Below, one piece after another: positions 24,656-33,310 of a stretch of 64,000 nucleotides of DNA. Numbering within the stretch: position 1 is the first letter of the stretch; each line of letters starts with the position of its first letter. The notes below the pieces were generated by a model, which saw nothing but the letters and a program-made list of their open reading frames with translations, did no database searches and was not told the origin of the DNA. The stretch lies in assembly GCF_036346295.1 (NCBI RefSeq), contig NZ_CP107819.1, positions 3,844,001 through 3,908,000 of the forward strand. Reading direction: 5' to 3'. Position numbers and translations under genes: made by a program. The stretch is from Streptomyces sp. NBC_00536. GTDB taxonomy: Bacteria; Actinomycetota; Actinomycetes; Streptomycetales; Streptomycetaceae.

Positions 24656-25114
24656 ATGAGCGCAGTGGACCAAGGGGCGCAAGGGGCCGAGCGCACACTC
24701 GGCCAGCTGGTCGCCTCGGCCACAGCCGAGATGTCCGCCCTGGTGCACGACGAGATCGCCCTCGCGAAGGCGGAGCTGCGCCAGGACGTCAAGCGCGTGG
24801 GCATCGGTGCCACCGCCATCGGTATCGCCGGAGTGCTCGGAATCTTCTCGCTGCCGGTGCTGAGCTTCGCGGCCGCCTACGGGATCCACGCCCTCGGCCT
24901 CGGCCTGGCCTGGTCGTTCCTGATCGTCGGCGGAGCGTTCCTGCTGCTCGCGGGCCTGCTCGCGCTGCTCGCCGTGTCGAAGTTCAAGAAGGTCAAGCCG
25001 CCGGAGCGGTCCATCGCCTCCGTCAAGCAGACCGCGGCGGTCGTCGGGACCGTCAAGCCGCACCCGCGGCCGGTCAGTGACAAGGCGGTGGGTGTGGCAC
25101 GCTCGTCTTCATGA
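24656..25114 (+). CDS. Holin-X-type (actinobacterial) small membrane protein
   Basis: 152 residues. An amphipathic N-terminal helix (LVASATAEMSALVHDEIALAKAEL) is followed by two membrane helices (GATAIGIAGVLGIFSLPVL; FLIVGGAFLLLAGLLALL) and a basic tail with VKPPERS. This is the putative actinobacterial holin-X family; despite the name, a housekeeping membrane role is likely here because it lies in a conserved chromosomal block (Rv3669 position). ATG 24656 has GGGAGAG 4-5 bases upstream; an ATG five codons earlier is less well placed. The stop overlaps the next start (ATGA), so the pair is translationally coupled. Confidence 0.85.
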   Translation: MSAVDQGAQGAERTLGQLVASATAEMSALVHDEIALAKAELRQDVKRVGIGATAIGIAGVLGIFSLPVLSFAAAYGIHALGLGLAWSFLIVGGAFLLLAGLLALLAVSKFKKVKPPERSIASVKQTAAVVGTVKPHPRPVSDKAVGVARSSS

Positions 25115-26082
25115 CAGCGCCCACACCGGACCCCAGCAGCACCCCGCCCCCGGCTGCCTCGCCGGTGCGGATCGACGGCCCCTGGACCCACCGGGACGTC
25201 GCCGCCAACGGCGCCCGGTTCCATGTCGCCGAGCTGGGCGAGGGGCCGCTGGTCCTGCTGCTCCACGGGTTCCCGCAGTTCTGGTGGACCTGGCGGCACC
25301 AGCTGGTGGCGCTCGCCGACGCGGGCTACCGCGCGGTCGCGATGGACCTGCGCGGGGTGGGCGGCAGCGACCGCACCCCGCGCGGTTACGATCCCGCCAA
25401 CCTCGCCCTGGACGTCACCGGGGTGATCCGCTCGCTCGGCGAGCCCGACGCCGCGCTCGTCGGACACGACCTGGGCGGGTACCTCGCCTGGACCGCCGCC
25501 GTCATGCGGCCCAAGCTGGTGCGGCGGCTCGTCGTCTCCTCCATGCCGCACCCGCGCCGCTGGCGCTCGGCGATGCTGTCCGACTTCGGACAGACCCGCG
25601 CCAGTTCGCACATCTGGGGCTTCCAGCGCCCGTTCATCCCCGAGCGGCAGCTCGTCGCCGACGAGGGCGCGCTGGTCGGCGAACTGATCCGCGAATGGTC
25701 GGGCCCGCTGCCCCGGGAGGGCGCGGACGCCGTCGCCGAGGAGGCGGCCATCGACGCCTACCGGCGCGCGATGTGCATCCCGTCCACCGCGCACTGCTCG
25801 ATCGAGCCCTACCGCTGGATGATGCGCTCCATGGCCCGGCCGGACGGCCTCCAGTTCAACCGCCGGATGAAGCGGCCGGTACGGGTGCCGACGCTGCACG
25901 TGCACGGCTCGCTCGACCCGGTGATGCGCACGCGCAGCGCGGCCGGTTCCGGGCAGTACGTCGAAGCGCCCTACCGGTGGCGGCTGTTCGACGGTCTCGG
26001 GCACTTCCCGCACGAGGAGGCACCGGACGTCTTCTCCACCGAGCTGGTGAACTGGCTCAAGGACCCGGAACCGGACCGCTGA
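25111..26082 (+). CDS. Epoxide hydrolase-like alpha/beta hydrolase
   Basis: 323 residues. The oxyanion motif LLHGFPQFWWTW is that of epoxide hydrolases; the nucleophile elbow reads GHDLGGYLAW with Asp120 as nucleophile, completed by Asp269 (GSLDPVMR) and His298 (GLGHFPHEEAP). It would open epoxides to diols; natural substrate unknown. It corresponds to M. tuberculosis EphE (Rv3670), which also lies between the holin-like protein and marP. Coupled by ATGA to the preceding gene. Confidence 0.93.
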   Translation: MTAPTPDPSSTPPPAASPVRIDGPWTHRDVAANGARFHVAELGEGPLVLLLHGFPQFWWTWRHQLVALADAGYRAVAMDLRGVGGSDRTPRGYDPANLALDVTGVIRSLGEPDAALVGHDLGGYLAWTAAVMRPKLVRRLVVSSMPHPRRWRSAMLSDFGQTRASSHIWGFQRPFIPERQLVADEGALVGELIREWSGPLPREGADAVAEEAAIDAYRRAMCIPSTAHCSIEPYRWMMRSMARPDGLQFNRRMKRPVRVPTLHVHGSLDPVMRTRSAAGSGQYVEAPYRWRLFDGLGHFPHEEAPDVFSTELVNWLKDPEPDR

Positions 26083-26275
26083 CCTCCCGTTCGCCGCTCG
26101 CCGGGGCCCGCGCCCATGAACCGCCTACGGACCGCTGACGGACCGTTGACCGGAGCTCCGCCGGGACCACCGAACCGGAACGCTTGTGCTACGAACGTTC
26201 ACTTGCCCGCCGCATAGGCCAATTGGCCGACCCCGACGCGATTACGGACCTTGGGGCACGGGCAGAGGTCGGAGT

Positions 26276-26455
26276 ATGGGCTGGACGCACGACTACGGTG
26301 ACTCCGCACGCGAACGACGCACGGCCACGGCGCCGGGCACCCACGAGAGGGTCGGCCGGCAGGGCCATGGTCACGACCCCCGACTCGGAATCCCCCTGAT
26401 CCTGCGCCGCCGGGCCCGCTGGGTCTCGGCGCGCCTGCGCCATCCACGCACGTAG
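26276..26455 (+). CDS. Possible small basic protein, 59 residues
   Basis: ATG at 26276 (MGWTHDYGD) to TAG at 26455. Roughly four of five third positions are G or C, above what the surrounding spacer would give, and the C-terminal half (HDPRLGIPLILRRRARWVSA) looks like a designed basic amphipathic segment. A GGAG lies only 2 bases before the ATG, which is too close, so the start is unsure. No family recognised. It is in the spacer between the epoxide hydrolase and the convergent marP gene. Confidence 0.45.
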   Translation: MGWTHDYGDSARERRTATAPGTHERVGRQGHGHDPRLGIPLILRRRARWVSARLRHPRT

Positions 26456-26500
26456 AGGGCGCAGCCGTAGACGGCGCAGGCAGGCGCAGGCGTAGGCGAC

Positions 26501-26547
26501 GTACGCGTACGGCTCAGGACGTACGCGTACGGCTCAGGACGTACGCG
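26501..26547. repeat. 20-bp tandem repeat after marP
   Basis: GTACGCGTACGGCTCAGGAC occurs exactly twice in tandem (26501-26520, 26521-26540) and begins a third time (GTACGCG). It lies just beyond the 3' end of marP (26566). Each unit contains the palindrome GTACGCGTAC. Confidence 0.95.
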
Positions 26548-26565
26548 GGGACGTGCGCGGCGGGC

Positions 26566-27777
26566 TCAGAGGGCGCAGCCCTGGCTGTCGATCCGGCGCT
26601 GGGCCGTCCTGCCGTTCCTGATGTCGTCGCGGACCTCGTCCGCCGTCAGCGCGTACCCGGTGTTCGGGTCGTCGAGCGACTTCGCGAAGACGACCCCGTA
26701 CACCTTGCCGTCGGGCGCCAGCAGCGGGCCGCCGGAGTTGCCCTGGCGGACCGTCGCGTAGAGCGAGTAGACGTCACGGCGGACGGTGCCACGGTGGTAG
26801 ATGTCCGGGCCGTTGGCATTGATCCGGCCGCGGACGCGGGCCGGGCGCACGTCGTACGCGCCGTTCTCCGGGAACCCGGCGACGATCGCGTCGAAGCCGC
26901 TCGCCGCGTCCTTCTCGGCGAATTCGAGCGCCGGCGCCTTCAGCTTGGGCACGTCCAGGACGGCGATGTCGCGCTCCCAGTCGTAGAGCACGACCTTGCC
27001 GTCATAGAGCTTGCCCTCGCCGCCGATCTGGACGGTCGGCTCGCCGACCCCTCCGACGACGTGCGCGTTCGTCATGACCTTGCCGGGGGCGAAGACGAAT
27101 CCGGAGCCCTCCAGCACCTTGCTGCAACTGGGCGCCGTACCGACCACCTTGACGATGGAGAGCTTGGCGCGCTCGGCGACCGGGCCGCGGGCGAGCTCCG
27201 GGTCGGGCGGCTTCACCGCGGTGATCGGTTCGTTCGAGAACGGGCTGAAGACCTGCGGGAAGCCGTTCTGCGCGAGCACGGAACTGAAGTCCGAGAACCA
27301 CGTGTTGGCCTGGTCGGGCAGCACCCGCGACACGCCGAGGAGCACCTTGGAGTTACGGACCTCCTTGCCCAGCGTGGGAAGTGACGTCCCGGCCAGCGCG
27401 GAGCCGATCAGCCAGGCCACCAGCAGCATCGCCATGACGTTCACCAGGGCGCCGCCGGTCGCGTCGACCACGCGGGCCGGTGACCAGGTGATGTAGCGGC
27501 GCAGCCGGTTGCCCAGGTGCGTGGTGAAGGCCTGGCCGATCGAGGCGCAGACGATGACGACGACCACCGCGACGACGGCCATGGTGGTCGACACCTTGGC
27601 CTTGTCGTCGGTCACCTGGTCCCAGACGAGCGGGAGCAGGGACACGGCGATGAGACCGCCGCCGAGGAAGCCGGTCACCGACAGAATGCCGACGACGAAC
27701 CCCTGGCGGTAGCCCACGATCGCGAACCACACGGCGGCGACCAGCAACAGGATGTCCAGCACGTTCACGTGGGCCAC
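26566..27777 (-). CDS. marP: MarP-type membrane-anchored periplasmic serine protease
   Basis: 403 residues. The first ~150 residues are a CvpA-like membrane domain with four helices (LDILLLVAAVWFAIVGY, MAVVAVVVVIVCASIG, LVNVMAMLLVAWLIG). The extracytoplasmic chymotrypsin-fold protease has the triad His239 (TNAHVVGG), Asp270 (ERDIAVLD) and Ser348 (RQGNSGGP). Cys218 and the terminal Cys402 sit where MarP of M. tuberculosis has its regulatory disulphide. MarP there is needed for survival in acid and acts on the peptidoglycan hydrolase RipA; a cell-wall stress role is likely here. The GTG at 27777 lies 4 bases after the Nudix stop, so they form an operon; a GTG three codons further in is an alternative. 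Confidence 0.93.
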   Translation of the reverse strand: MAHVNVLDILLLVAAVWFAIVGYRQGFVVGILSVTGFLGGGLIAVSLLPLVWDQVTDDKAKVSTTMAVVAVVVVIVCASIGQAFTTHLGNRLRRYITWSPARVVDATGGALVNVMAMLLVAWLIGSALAGTSLPTLGKEVRNSKVLLGVSRVLPDQANTWFSDFSSVLAQNGFPQVFSPFSNEPITAVKPPDPELARGPVAERAKLSIVKVVGTAPSCSKVLEGSGFVFAPGKVMTNAHVVGGVGEPTVQIGGEGKLYDGKVVLYDWERDIAVLDVPKLKAPALEFAEKDAASGFDAIVAGFPENGAYDVRPARVRGRINANGPDIYHRGTVRRDVYSLYATVRQGNSGGPLLAPDGKVYGVVFAKSLDDPNTGYALTADEVRDDIRNGRTAQRRIDSQGCAL

Positions 27778-27781
27778 CGTC

Positions 27782-28552
27782 TCATGCGCGCCAGTCGAGG
27801 GGGACCTCGCGTGCGCGGTCCCACGGCTGCTCCCAGCCGGCGAAATGAAGGATCCGGTCGATCACTCCGGCGGTGAAACCCCAGACCAGGGCCGATTCGA
27901 CCTGGAATGCGGGGCCTTGGTAGCCGCCGGGATGGACGACGGTGACCCGGTGCGCGGGATCCGTGAGATCCGCCACGGGAACCGTGAAGACCCGGGCGGT
28001 CTCCGCGAGGTCCACGGCCCCGACCGGGCTGGGCGCGCGCCACCAGCCGAGCACGGGGGTCACGACGAACTCGCTGACCGGGATGTAGAGGCGGGGCAGC
28101 ACGCCGAAGAGCTGTACTCCGGCCGGATCCAGCCCGGTCTCCTCCTCGGCCTCGCGCAGGGCGGCCCGCAGCGGGCCGGTGGTGTGCGGGTCGCCGTCCT
28201 GCGGGTCGAGGGCGCCGCCCGGGAAGGACGGCTGGCCCGCGTGGGAGCGCAGGGTTCCGGCGCGCTCCATGAGCAGCAGCTCGGGGCCGCGGGGGCCCTC
28301 GCCGAAGAGGACCAGGACGGCGGACTGGCGGCCCGCGCCGTCCTCGGGGGGCAGGAAGCGGCTCAGCTGGGTCGGCCGGACGGTCCGGGCGGCCGCCACG
28401 ACGGGGTCGAGCCAGCCGGGCAGCCCGTGCGTGCTGACCTCGACCCCGCCGGGGGCCGCGGCCCCGCCGGTGCCGTCTCCGTGGCCCGGCCCGGGTCCGG
28501 TGCGGGCCCGGGTCTCGGTGGTCACGCTGTCGTCCTGCGTCCCGCGCGTCAT
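27782..28552 (-). CDS. Nudix hydrolase, CoA pyrophosphatase-like
   Basis: 256 residues. The Nudix box runs from GGALDPQDGD to AALREAEEETGLDP, with the REAEEE core intact, preceded by RSHAGQPSFPGG, the signature of the NudL/CoA diphosphatase group. It would hydrolyse CoA or its derivatives to 3',5'-ADP and phosphopantetheine. The N-terminal ~35 residues are Gly/Thr-rich. ATG 28552 is used; an upstream ATG (28582) lacks support. The gene is upstream of marP and counterpart of Rv3672c. Just upstream, mycobacteria carry a thioredoxin-like gene (Rv3673c) that is missing here; only 99 bp separate this gene from nth. Confidence 0.9.
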   Translation of the reverse strand: MTRGTQDDSVTTETRARTGPGPGHGDGTGGAAAPGGVEVSTHGLPGWLDPVVAAARTVRPTQLSRFLPPEDGAGRQSAVLVLFGEGPRGPELLLMERAGTLRSHAGQPSFPGGALDPQDGDPHTTGPLRAALREAEEETGLDPAGVQLFGVLPRLYIPVSEFVVTPVLGWWRAPSPVGAVDLAETARVFTVPVADLTDPAHRVTVVHPGGYQGPAFQVESALVWGFTAGVIDRILHFAGWEQPWDRAREVPLDWRA

Positions 28553-28651
28553 AGGCACCCATGCTCCCTGTACTTCCGACACCGGGACAACGCGGTCCGT
28601 GGCCGGTTTCGTTCCTCAGGACTGCTCAGCACATCGGCGTGGCCCGCGGCC

Positions 28652-29605
28652 TCACGCCCCCGCGCCGAGCGGGGCCGCCGGGCGGCCCGGATAGTCGGCG
28701 GGCGGGGCCAGCCGCTGGCCCGGGTGCCCGCCCATCTCGTACTTGAGCAGCAGCTTCGCCTTCTCCGGGTCGGTCTCGCCCTCGCCGTACGAAGGGCAGA
28801 GCGGCGCGATCGGGCAGGCGCCGCAGGCGGGCTTGCGGGAGTGGCAGATCCGGCGGCCATGGAAGACGACCCGGTGCGAGAGCATCGTCCACTCGCTCTT
28901 CGGGAAGATCGCGCAGATCTCCGCCTCGACCTTCTCCGGGTCCTCCTGCTCGGTCAGCTTCCAGCGGCGCACCAGACGGCCGAAGTGGGTGTCGACCGTG
29001 ATCCCCGGAACGCCGAAGGCATTGCCCAGGACGACATTGGCGGTCTTGCGCCCCACGCCGGGCAGGGTGACCAGGTCTTCGATCCGGCCCGGGACCTCGC
29101 CGCCGAAGTTGTCCCGCAGCGCCGTGGAGAGGCCGAGCAGGGACTTCGCCTTCGCCCGGAAGAACCCGGTCGGCCGGATGATCTGCTCCAGTTCCTCGGG
29201 CACTGCCTGCGCCATGTCCTCGGGCGTGGGGTAGGCGGCGAAGAGGGCCGGGGTGGTCTGGTTCACCCGCAGGTCGGTGGTCTGCGCGGACAGCACGGTG
29301 GCGACGAGCAGCTCGAAGGGATTGCGGAAGTCCAGTTCCGGATGGGCGTACGGGTACAGCTCGGCCAGCTCGCGGTTGATCCGGCGGGCGCGCCGGACCA
29401 TGCCGAGGTGGGATTCCGCTTTCGCCGCCTTAACCGCGGGCTTCACCGTCTTCGCAGCAGGCTTCTTGGCCGAAACTTTACTCTTCTCGGGCGGCGGACC
29501 CTCCGGAGCGGACCCGGAAGGGGTCTGTTCGCCCACAGCAGAATTATGGGTCGCGGTCACACCCGCGGACCCCTTGGCCTGTGCTCTCACCGGCTTATTG
29601 GACAC
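28652..29605 (-). CDS. nth: Endonuclease III
   Basis: 317 residues: a ~65-residue Lys/Ala/Pro-rich N-terminal extension ([16 protein letters not shown]) followed by the DNA glycosylase/AP lyase. The helix-hairpin-helix [12 protein letters not shown] carries the catalytic Lys, the catalytic Asp is in ITVDTHFGR, and the [4Fe-4S] loop is [17 protein letters not shown]. It removes oxidised pyrimidines in base excision repair. The basic extension, unlike E. coli Nth (211 residues), may add DNA affinity. GTG 29605 is the annotated-type start; TAGGCT lies 6 bases upstream with no ribosome site, suggesting a leaderless mRNA. It is divergent from crp, as in mycobacteria. Confidence 0.96.
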   Translation of the reverse strand: MSNKPVRAQAKGSAGVTATHNSAVGEQTPSGSAPEGPPPEKSKVSAKKPAAKTVKPAVKAAKAESHLGMVRRARRINRELAELYPYAHPELDFRNPFELLVATVLSAQTTDLRVNQTTPALFAAYPTPEDMAQAVPEELEQIIRPTGFFRAKAKSLLGLSTALRDNFGGEVPGRIEDLVTLPGVGRKTANVVLGNAFGVPGITVDTHFGRLVRRWKLTEQEDPEKVEAEICAIFPKSEWTMLSHRVVFHGRRICHSRKPACGACPIAPLCPSYGEGETDPEKAKLLLKYEMGGHPGQRLAPPADYPGRPAAPLGAGA

Positions 29606-29611
29606 CCGGCC

Positions 29612-29617
29612 AGCCTA
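29612..29617 (-). promoter_or_regulatory. Putative -10 box, leaderless nth
   Basis: TAGGCT on the minus strand, 6 bases before the GTG at 29605. Confidence 0.55.
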
Positions 29618-29798
29618 AGGCCGGGCGCTGACACCCGCCCGGACCTCTGGTAACACCACTCCGATTGGCCTCTCGCCGCACAGCACACCCGTATGTCCGG
29701 CATCCTTGTGACTTGAGTGACTGATCGCACTGTTTAAGGCGTCCGGCAAAATGGGGGACGAAGGTCCCCTGACGCCGGTCGACATAGGAGAGAGACTC

Positions 29799-30473
29799 GT
29801 GGACGACGTTCTGCGGCGCGCCCCGCTCTTCGCGGCGCTCGATGACGAGCAGGCCGCGGAGCTCCGCGCATCCATGGGCGAGGTGACCCTCGCCCGCGGT
29901 GACGCCCTGTTCCACGAGGGCGATCCCGGCGACCGCCTGTATGTGGTGACCGAGGGCAAGGTGAAGCTGCACCGCACCTCGCCCGACGGCCGCGAGAACA
30001 TGCTGGCCGTGCTCGGCCCCGGCGAGCTGATCGGTGAGCTGTCCCTGTTCGACCCGGGACCGCGCACCGCCACGGCGACCGCGCTGACCGAGGTCAAGCT
30101 GCTCGGCCTCGGCCACGGCGACCTCCAGCCCTGGCTGAACGCCCGGCCCGAGGTCGCGACCGCGCTGCTGCGCGCCGTCGCCCGCCGCCTGCGCAAGACC
30201 AACGACCAGATGTCCGACCTGGTCTTCTCCGACGTTCCGGGCCGCGTGGCCCGGGCGCTCCTGGACCTGTCGCGCCGCTTCGGCGTGCAGTCCGAAGAGG
30301 GCATCCACGTCGTGCACGACCTGACGCAGGAAGAGCTGGCACAGCTCGTCGGCGCCTCCCGCGAGACCGTGAACAAGGCTCTGGCCGACTTCGCCGGGCG
30401 CGGCTGGCTGCGCCTCGAAGCGCGTGCCGTGATCCTGCTGGACGTGGAGCGGCTGGCGAAGCGCTCGCGCTGA
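29799..30473 (+). CDS. crp: Crp/Fnr-family cAMP-receptor transcription factor
   Basis: 224 residues, the length of S. coelicolor Crp (SCO3571). Residues ~10-125 are a cyclic-nucleotide domain with GDRLYVVTEGKVKLH and the phosphate-binding cassette ELIGELSLFDPGPRTATATA; residues ~150-224 hold the winged helix with recognition helix SRETVNKALADF. In Streptomyces Crp controls germination, secondary metabolism and precursor supply. GTG 29799 follows AGGAGA by 7 bases. It ends at a hairpin terminator. The 193-bp region shared with nth contains its promoter. Confidence 0.96.
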   Translation: MDDVLRRAPLFAALDDEQAAELRASMGEVTLARGDALFHEGDPGDRLYVVTEGKVKLHRTSPDGRENMLAVLGPGELIGELSLFDPGPRTATATALTEVKLLGLGHGDLQPWLNARPEVATALLRAVARRLRKTNDQMSDLVFSDVPGRVARALLDLSRRFGVQSEEGIHVVHDLTQEELAQLVGASRETVNKALADFAGRGWLRLEARAVILLDVERLAKRSR

Positions 30474-30498
30474 CGGCCGTCCGCGCACGACACCCGTG

Positions 30499-30533
30499 AA
30501 GGGGGTCCCGCCCGCGAGGGCAGGGCCCCCTTT
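30499..30533 (+). terminator. Hairpin terminator of crp
   Basis: AAGGGGGTCCCGCCC and GGGCAGGGCCCCCTT pair around GCGA with two internal mismatches and run into TTTCG, 26 bases after the stop. Confidence 0.85.
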
Positions 30534-30612
30534 CGTGCCTCCTTTCGCGTGCCCCCTTTCGCGCGCCCGGGCCTGCGCCGGGCGCCGGAGCCGGGATGTC
30601 ACAGTGATCCAC

Positions 30613-31419
30613 ATGGGACTGGGACACAGAGGGCTGGACTCCGAGGGGTTCATCGAACGCGAGGGCTCGCTCGGACGGGTCGCCGCGCCCTTCCGGGACG
30701 TGGTCGCCGCCGCGCGGACCCGGATCGCCGAGGCGTACGGCCGGCGGCTGCACAGCGCCTACCTGTACGGGTCCGTACCGCGCGGCACCGCCCGGCCCGG
30801 CCGCTCCGACCTCGATCTGCTGCTCGCCCTGCACCGCGAGCCCTCCGGTGAGGACCGGGACACCGCCGAGGTGCTCGCGCGCGGGCTCGACCTGGACTTC
30901 GCGGGGATCGACGGCGTGGGGATCCTGCTCTACGGCAAGGAGACCCTGCTCAGCGAGGCGGAACGGCACGACCTGGGGTGGTTCCTCGCCTGCCTGTGCA
31001 CCCCGCTGCTCGGCGCCGACCTGGCCGAGCACCTGCCGCGCTACCGCCCGGACGCCCTGCTCGCCCGGGAGACCAACGGTGACCTGGACGACGTACTCGC
31101 CGCCGCGCGCGAGCGGGCCGCGGCGGCGCGGACGGACGCCGAGCTGCTCAAGCTGAACCGTTTCCTCGCACGCCGGCTCGTGCGCACCGGATTCACCCTG
31201 GTCATGCCCCGGTGGGGCGGCTGGACCAGCGATCTGGCCGAGTCCGCGGAGGTCTTCGGCGGGTACTACCCCGGCCGCGCGGCCCAGATGCGGGCCGCGG
31301 CCGCCGAGGGCCTGGCCCCGGGCTGCGACCGCGGTGTCCTGCGCACGCACCTCGACGACCTCGGGCCGTGGCTCGCCGCCGAGTACACCGCCCGGCACGG
31401 CCGCCGGACCCCGCGCTGA
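30613..31419 (+). CDS. Nucleotidyltransferase-domain protein (MNT-like)
   Basis: 268 residues. The polymerase-beta-type nucleotidyltransferase motif is clear: YLYGSVPRGTARPGRSDLDLLL gives G-S-x10-DxD (about residues 52-72). The C-terminal ~150 residues are helical (RAAAARTDAELLKLNRFLARRLVRTGF) and may bind a target. Such single-domain enzymes include antibiotic nucleotidyltransferases and MNT antitoxins; no HEPN partner gene is adjacent, so a toxin-antitoxin role is not supported. ATG 30613 is chosen; GTG 30604 is three codons upstream and neither has a good ribosome site. It ends 19 bases from the convergent MBL gene. Confidence 0.78.
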   Translation: MGLGHRGLDSEGFIEREGSLGRVAAPFRDVVAAARTRIAEAYGRRLHSAYLYGSVPRGTARPGRSDLDLLLALHREPSGEDRDTAEVLARGLDLDFAGIDGVGILLYGKETLLSEAERHDLGWFLACLCTPLLGADLAEHLPRYRPDALLARETNGDLDDVLAAARERAAAARTDAELLKLNRFLARRLVRTGFTLVMPRWGGWTSDLAESAEVFGGYYPGRAAQMRAAAAEGLAPGCDRGVLRTHLDDLGPWLAAEYTARHGRRTPR

Positions 31420-31438
31420 CGGGGCCGTGAGCGGTGCG

Positions 31439-32293
31439 TCAGCTGTACGTTTCCGGGCCGCCCGGGATCAGGCCGTGCTCGCGCAGGTACTCCAGCTGGG
31501 CGCGTACGGACCACTCGGCGGCCGGCCACAGCGAGGGGTCCACATCGGCGTAGACGTGGGCGACGACCTGCTCGGGGGTGGCGAAGCCGTTCTCCACGGC
31601 CGTCTCGACCTGGGCGAGCCGGTGCGCGCGGTGGGCGAGGTAGAACTCCACGGCGCCCTGCGCGTCCTCCAGGACCGGCCCGTGGCCCGGCAGGACGGTC
31701 CGCACCCCGTCGTCGACGGTCAGGGAGCGCAGCCGGCGCAGCGAGTCGAGGTAGTCGCCGAGCCGCCCGTCGGGGTGGGCCACCACCGTGGTGCCGCGGC
31801 CGAGGACGGTGTCCCCGGTCAGGACGGCGCGGTCGGCCGGGAGGTGGAAGCAGAGCGAGTCCCCGGTGTGGCCCGGGGTGGGCACGACCCGCAGCTCCAG
31901 ACCGCCGACCCGGATGACGTCGCCGCCCGCCAGGCCCTCGTCGCCGAGGCGGAGCGCGGGGTCGAGGGCGCGCACCTTGGTGCCGGTCAGCTCGGCGAAG
32001 CGGCCCGCGCCCTCGGCGTGGTCGAAGTGGCCGTGCGTGAGCAGGGTCAGCGCGATCCGCTTGCCCGCCCGCTCGGCCGTGTCGATCACGCCCTGGAGGT
32101 GGCCCTCGTCCAGCGGACCGGGGTCGATGACCACGGCGAGGTCGGAGTCCGGTTCGGAGACCAGCCAGGTGTTGGTGCCGTCCAGGGTCATCGCGGAGGC
32201 GTTGGGGGCCAGTACGTTGACCGCGCGGGCGGTGGCGGGACCGGAGGTGACGGTTCCGCGCGGCTGGCCCGGCAGGGCGGCGGCGTCGGTCAC
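31439..32293 (-). CDS. MBL-fold metallo-hydrolase (LACTB2/Rv3677c type)
   Basis: 284 residues. Zinc ligands: THGHFDHAEG, then PTPGHTGDS, LTGDTVLG and LPGHGP. The C-terminal winged-helix-like region (ATPEQVVAHVYADVDPSLWPAAEWSVRAQLEYL cut here as several pieces) is typical of LACTB2-type nucleases/hydrolases. Thioester or RNA substrates are possible. GTG 32293 overlaps the stop of the upstream Nudix gene as GTGA with GGGAGG 6 bases before it, so the two are coupled. Same neighbourhood as Rv3677c in M. tuberculosis. Confidence 0.92.
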   Translation of the reverse strand: MTDAAALPGQPRGTVTSGPATARAVNVLAPNASAMTLDGTNTWLVSEPDSDLAVVIDPGPLDEGHLQGVIDTAERAGKRIALTLLTHGHFDHAEGAGRFAELTGTKVRALDPALRLGDEGLAGGDVIRVGGLELRVVPTPGHTGDSLCFHLPADRAVLTGDTVLGRGTTVVAHPDGRLGDYLDSLRRLRSLTVDDGVRTVLPGHGPVLEDAQGAVEFYLAHRAHRLAQVETAVENGFATPEQVVAHVYADVDPSLWPAAEWSVRAQLEYLREHGLIPGGPETYS

Positions 32294-33213
32294 GAGGTGC
32301 CTCCCTGGCGGACCCGCTTGGTGAACTCGTCGTGGCCCGGCCAGCTGAGCACCACCTCACCGTCCTCCAGCACCGCCCGGGCCAGCACCGGGGCCAGGTC
32401 CTGCCCCGCGGCCGCGGCGAGCGCCTCGGCGGCGCTCCCGTACGGCTCCAGCGAGCGCAGGGTGGAAATGGTCGGCGGCATCATCAGCAGCTCGCCCTTG
32501 TCGTAGCCCGCGGCGGCCTCGGCCGGGCGGATCCACACCGTCCGGTCGGCCTCCGTGGAGGCGTTGCGGGTGCGCTGGCCGGCCGGGAGCGCGGCCACGA
32601 AGAACCAGGTGTCGTAGCGGCGCGGCTCGAACTCCGGGGTGATCCAGCGGGCCCAGGCGCCCAGCAGGTCGGAGCGCAGCAGCAGGCCCCGGCGGTCCAG
32701 GAACTCGGCGAAGGACACCTCCCGGGCGACCAGCGCCCGCCGGTCGGCCTCCCAGTCGTCCCCGGTGGTGTCGCCGACGACGGTGTCGGGGCTCTCGCCC
32801 GCGAGCAGCACCCCGGCCTCCTCGAAGGTCTCGCGGACCGCGCCGCAGATGATGGCCTGGGCGGTGGCGGTGTCCGTGCCCATGCGGGCGGCCCAGTCGG
32901 CGAGGGCGGGGCCCGCCCAGCCGATCCGGTGGTCCTCGTCGCGCGGGTCGACGCCGCCGCCCGGATAGGCGTACGCGCCTCCGGCGAAGGCCATCGAGGC
33001 GCGGCGGCGCAGCATGTGCACGGCGGGGCCGACGCCGCCCGCGCCGCTCTGGTCGTCGCGCAGCAGCATCACCGTCGCCGCCCGCTTGGGCGCGACGGGG
33101 GTCAGCGTCCCGTCGGCGAGGGCGCGGATGCGGTCGGGCCACTCGGGCGGGTACCACTGGCCGCCGGGGGCGGAGGGCTCGCTGGGCGACTGGCCGTGCG
33201 GATCTTTCGGCAT
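32290..33213 (-). CDS. Nudix hydrolase, NUDT19-like
   Basis: 307 residues. Core elements are MAFAGGAYAYPGGGVDPRD and, after a long insertion, GAVRETFEEAGVLL, a split Nudix box as in NUDT7/NUDT19-type CoA diphosphatases. C-terminal WIRPAEAAAGYDKGELLMMPPT is also family-typical. The product would be a CoA or nucleotide diphosphate derivative hydrolase; substrate not deducible. ATG 33213 has TAGCAT 6 bases upstream and no ribosome site, so a leaderless mRNA is likely. First gene of a Nudix-MBL operon. It is separated from ridA by an 18-bp hairpin. Confidence 0.9.
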   Translation of the reverse strand: MPKDPHGQSPSEPSAPGGQWYPPEWPDRIRALADGTLTPVAPKRAATVMLLRDDQSGAGGVGPAVHMLRRRASMAFAGGAYAYPGGGVDPRDEDHRIGWAGPALADWAARMGTDTATAQAIICGAVRETFEEAGVLLAGESPDTVVGDTTGDDWEADRRALVAREVSFAEFLDRRGLLLRSDLLGAWARWITPEFEPRRYDTWFFVAALPAGQRTRNASTEADRTVWIRPAEAAAGYDKGELLMMPPTISTLRSLEPYGSAAEALAAAAGQDLAPVLARAVLEDGEVVLSWPGHDEFTKRVRQGGTS

Positions 33214-33219
33214 GGCGGG

Positions 33220-33225
33220 ATGCTA
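33220..33225 (-). promoter_or_regulatory. Putative -10 box, leaderless Nudix-MBL operon
   Basis: TAGCAT on the minus strand, 6 bases before the ATG at 33213. Confidence 0.5.
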
Positions 33226-33245
33226 CGGGTAACCGGCGGGATGTT

Positions 33246-33285
33246 CGAGAGCCCCCGCCCCTCGTGGGAGGGGCGGGGGCTCTCG
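33246..33285 (-). terminator. 18-bp perfect hairpin terminator after ridA
   Basis: CGAGAGCCCCCGCCCCTC and its exact complement flank GTGG (33246-33285). It lies 26 bases after the ridA stop on the minus strand and just before the next promoter. Confidence 0.9.
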
Positions 33286-33310
33286 AGTTCTCAACGGGGT
33301 GTGACGGGTA

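Noticed and set aside
24656..25114. Holin-like gene as evidence of prophage
   Set aside because: No lysin, capsid or tail genes are near; the gene sits in a conserved chromosomal order and is coupled to an epoxide hydrolase.
30613..31419. Nucleotidyltransferase as half of an MNT-HEPN toxin-antitoxin pair
   Set aside because: No HEPN-domain gene is adjacent; neighbours are crp and an MBL hydrolase.
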